Notes under the pieces: generated by a model
The model's database searches: none
What the model saw: only the letters and a program-made list of their open reading frames with translations
What the model was told of the DNA's origin: nothing
Assembly (NCBI GenBank): GCA_025463465.1
Contig: JAODAO010000193.1
Span: 1-56,199 of the forward strand
Source of the DNA: Glaciihabitans sp.
GTDB taxonomy: Bacteria > Actinomycetota > Actinomycetes > Actinomycetales > Microbacteriaceae
Length of the DNA: 56,199 bases
Direction: 5' to 3'
In this document: piece after piece, positions 55,373-56,199 of the stretch
How the letters are laid out: each line of letters begins with the position of its first letter
Position numbering within the stretch: the stretch's first letter is position 1
Translations under genes and position numbers: made by a program

Positions 55373-56199
55373 AGTCCTCGTGCCTCCGCGTAGTCGATCG
55401 AGTTGAGATAGGCCCGGTTGGTTTCGGGGGTGACGGTGAAACGTTCGTCGTCCGGCCCGGTCGGCTGCCCGCGCCACGCATGAATCCGCAGCGGCCCCAC
55501 GAGGTAGTCGTCGGCGGGGTCGAGCGGGTGGGGCACGTTGACCACAAGGATCAGCATCGGCAGTTCCGCAACGATGTCGACGTGGGTGCCGGCGCCAGCG
55601 CTTCCGGTGAAGGTGAGGGCGCCGTCCTCTTCAACGTGCACACCCTGGAAAAAGGAGATGCTCGGCGGCAGGTCGCGGCCGGTGAGCCCGTGCTTCGAGG
55701 CGGCGAGCAGAAAGCGTGAGCGTCCGGACGGGGTGGGTCCCTGAGGGGCGGCGTCACCGAATTTGTGGATGTTGAAGGCGTCGGTGGAGGTGCCGCAGAA
55801 GGCATCGTGCTGCCCGGAGCTGTCGTCGACGATGGTGGCGAGCGCGCGGCCGTCGCCGGAGAGCAGCGGGTGGCCGGTGCCGAGGTAGGCCTGCCAGGGG
55901 ATTTTGACGGTGTCGGCCACGTTCAGCCGTTCCCCCGTCGCGAGCGCGTTGAACAGCACGATGTTGGCGCAGGCGCGGCCGGTGGGGTCGTCGAAGCGGA
56001 TCCGTGTTCCCCGCGCCACCACCCGGTGGCTGTAACCGCCGGGGGCGACCGTTTCCGCCCAGACCAGCGCGCCAGCGTCAACACCCTCAGGAATGAAGGG
56101 GGATGTCGACGCTGGCCGGTACGGCATGTAGTCGGCGGTCAGGCTGCCCTGGGCACGGGCGTCGGCCCGGGAGGCCAGCACACTGTCGGTCTGGTGGTT
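55369..56199 (-). CDS. DUF1989 protein, urea amidolyase-associated protein 1 (5' end outside window)
   Basis: The frame is open to the window edge, so the N-terminus is missing; an in-window GTG at 56181 gives 270 residues but reading continues upstream. It shows PGGYSHRVVARGTRIRFDD, ACANIVLFNA, HDAFCGTSTDAFNIHKFGD and PISFFQGVHVEEDG-like text (PSISFFQGVHVEEDGAL), typical of UAAP1-type DUF1989. It is the first complete-looking gene of the operon in this window and is coupled to the UAAP2 gene. A guanidine riboswitch, if present, would lie beyond the window. Confidence 0.85.
   Translation of the reverse strand, partial: NHQTDSVLASRADARAQGSLTADYMPYRPASTSPFIPEGVDAGALVWAETVAPGGYSHRVVARGTRIRFDDPTGRACANIVLFNALATGERLNVADTVKIPWQAYLGTGHPLLSGDGRALATIVDDSSGQHDAFCGTSTDAFNIHKFGDAAPQGPTPSGRSRFLLAASKHGLTGRDLPPSISFFQGVHVEEDGALTFTGSAGAGTHVDIVAELPMLILVVNVPHPLDPADDYLVGPLRIHAWRGQPTGPDDERFTVTPETNRAYLNSIDYAEARGL

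Overview
The window is high-GC DNA with dense, often overlapping genes (ATGA/GTGA junctions), frequent GTG/TTG starts and typical actinobacterial families: an HspR-type HAIR operator, an MmyB regulator pair, a DUF4011 helicase-like protein and TPM-type coiled coils. It looks like a chromosomal segment of an actinomycete, most likely Microbacteriaceae; the genus cannot be fixed from the sequence. I saw no rRNA, tRNA, CRISPR, insertion sequence or prophage gene.

Layout. 0-3.1 kb: housekeeping genes (GNAT acetyltransferase, galU, 5-formyltetrahydrofolate cyclo-ligase, FmdB zinc ribbon, mscL). 3.1-8.8 kb: a giant DUF4011 helicase/nuclease-like protein whose Walker A and B motifs are degraded, divergent from a membrane-anchored coiled-coil protein. 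8.8-11.1 kb: membrane-anchored CHAP hydrolase, a small membrane protein and a nucleoside deoxyribosyltransferase. 11.1-22.1 kb: the most unusual region. It holds three right-handed beta-helix proteins (two with membrane segments at both ends, one lipoprotein), a GT2 polysaccharide synthase with three extracellular IPT/TIG domains, and a Clp ATPase behind a perfect HAIR site. One beta-helix gene overlaps the synthase gene, so the two are probably co-expressed. I read this as a candidate exopolysaccharide synthesis and modification system.

22.4-38 kb: a mixed metabolic and stress region: APC permease, GT1 glycosyltransferase with TetR regulator, Dps, two SDR oxidoreductases, two paralogous MmyB-type regulators next to DUF2255, SDR-like, alcohol dehydrogenase and DHA2 efflux genes, an HTH-DUF3887/CPBP pair, and an M20 peptidase. 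38-45.6 kb: two divergent, tightly packed operons with five glycosyltransferase genes and a WcbI-type gene, with no polymerase or flippase, so the glycan is probably assembled in the cytosol.

45.7-48.4 kb: the ribulose monophosphate formaldehyde-fixation genes (6-phospho-3-hexuloisomerase and 3-hexulose-6-phosphate synthase), divergent from a regulator that joins a histidine-kinase-like ATPase domain to a LuxR HTH. A 21-bp-phased direct repeat lies between them. 48.4-56.2 kb: a four-gene operon (two DUF1989 proteins, urea/guanidine carboxylase, allophanate hydrolase) followed by a TetR gene. This gene set matches the guanidine-nitrogen pathway better than plain urea use.
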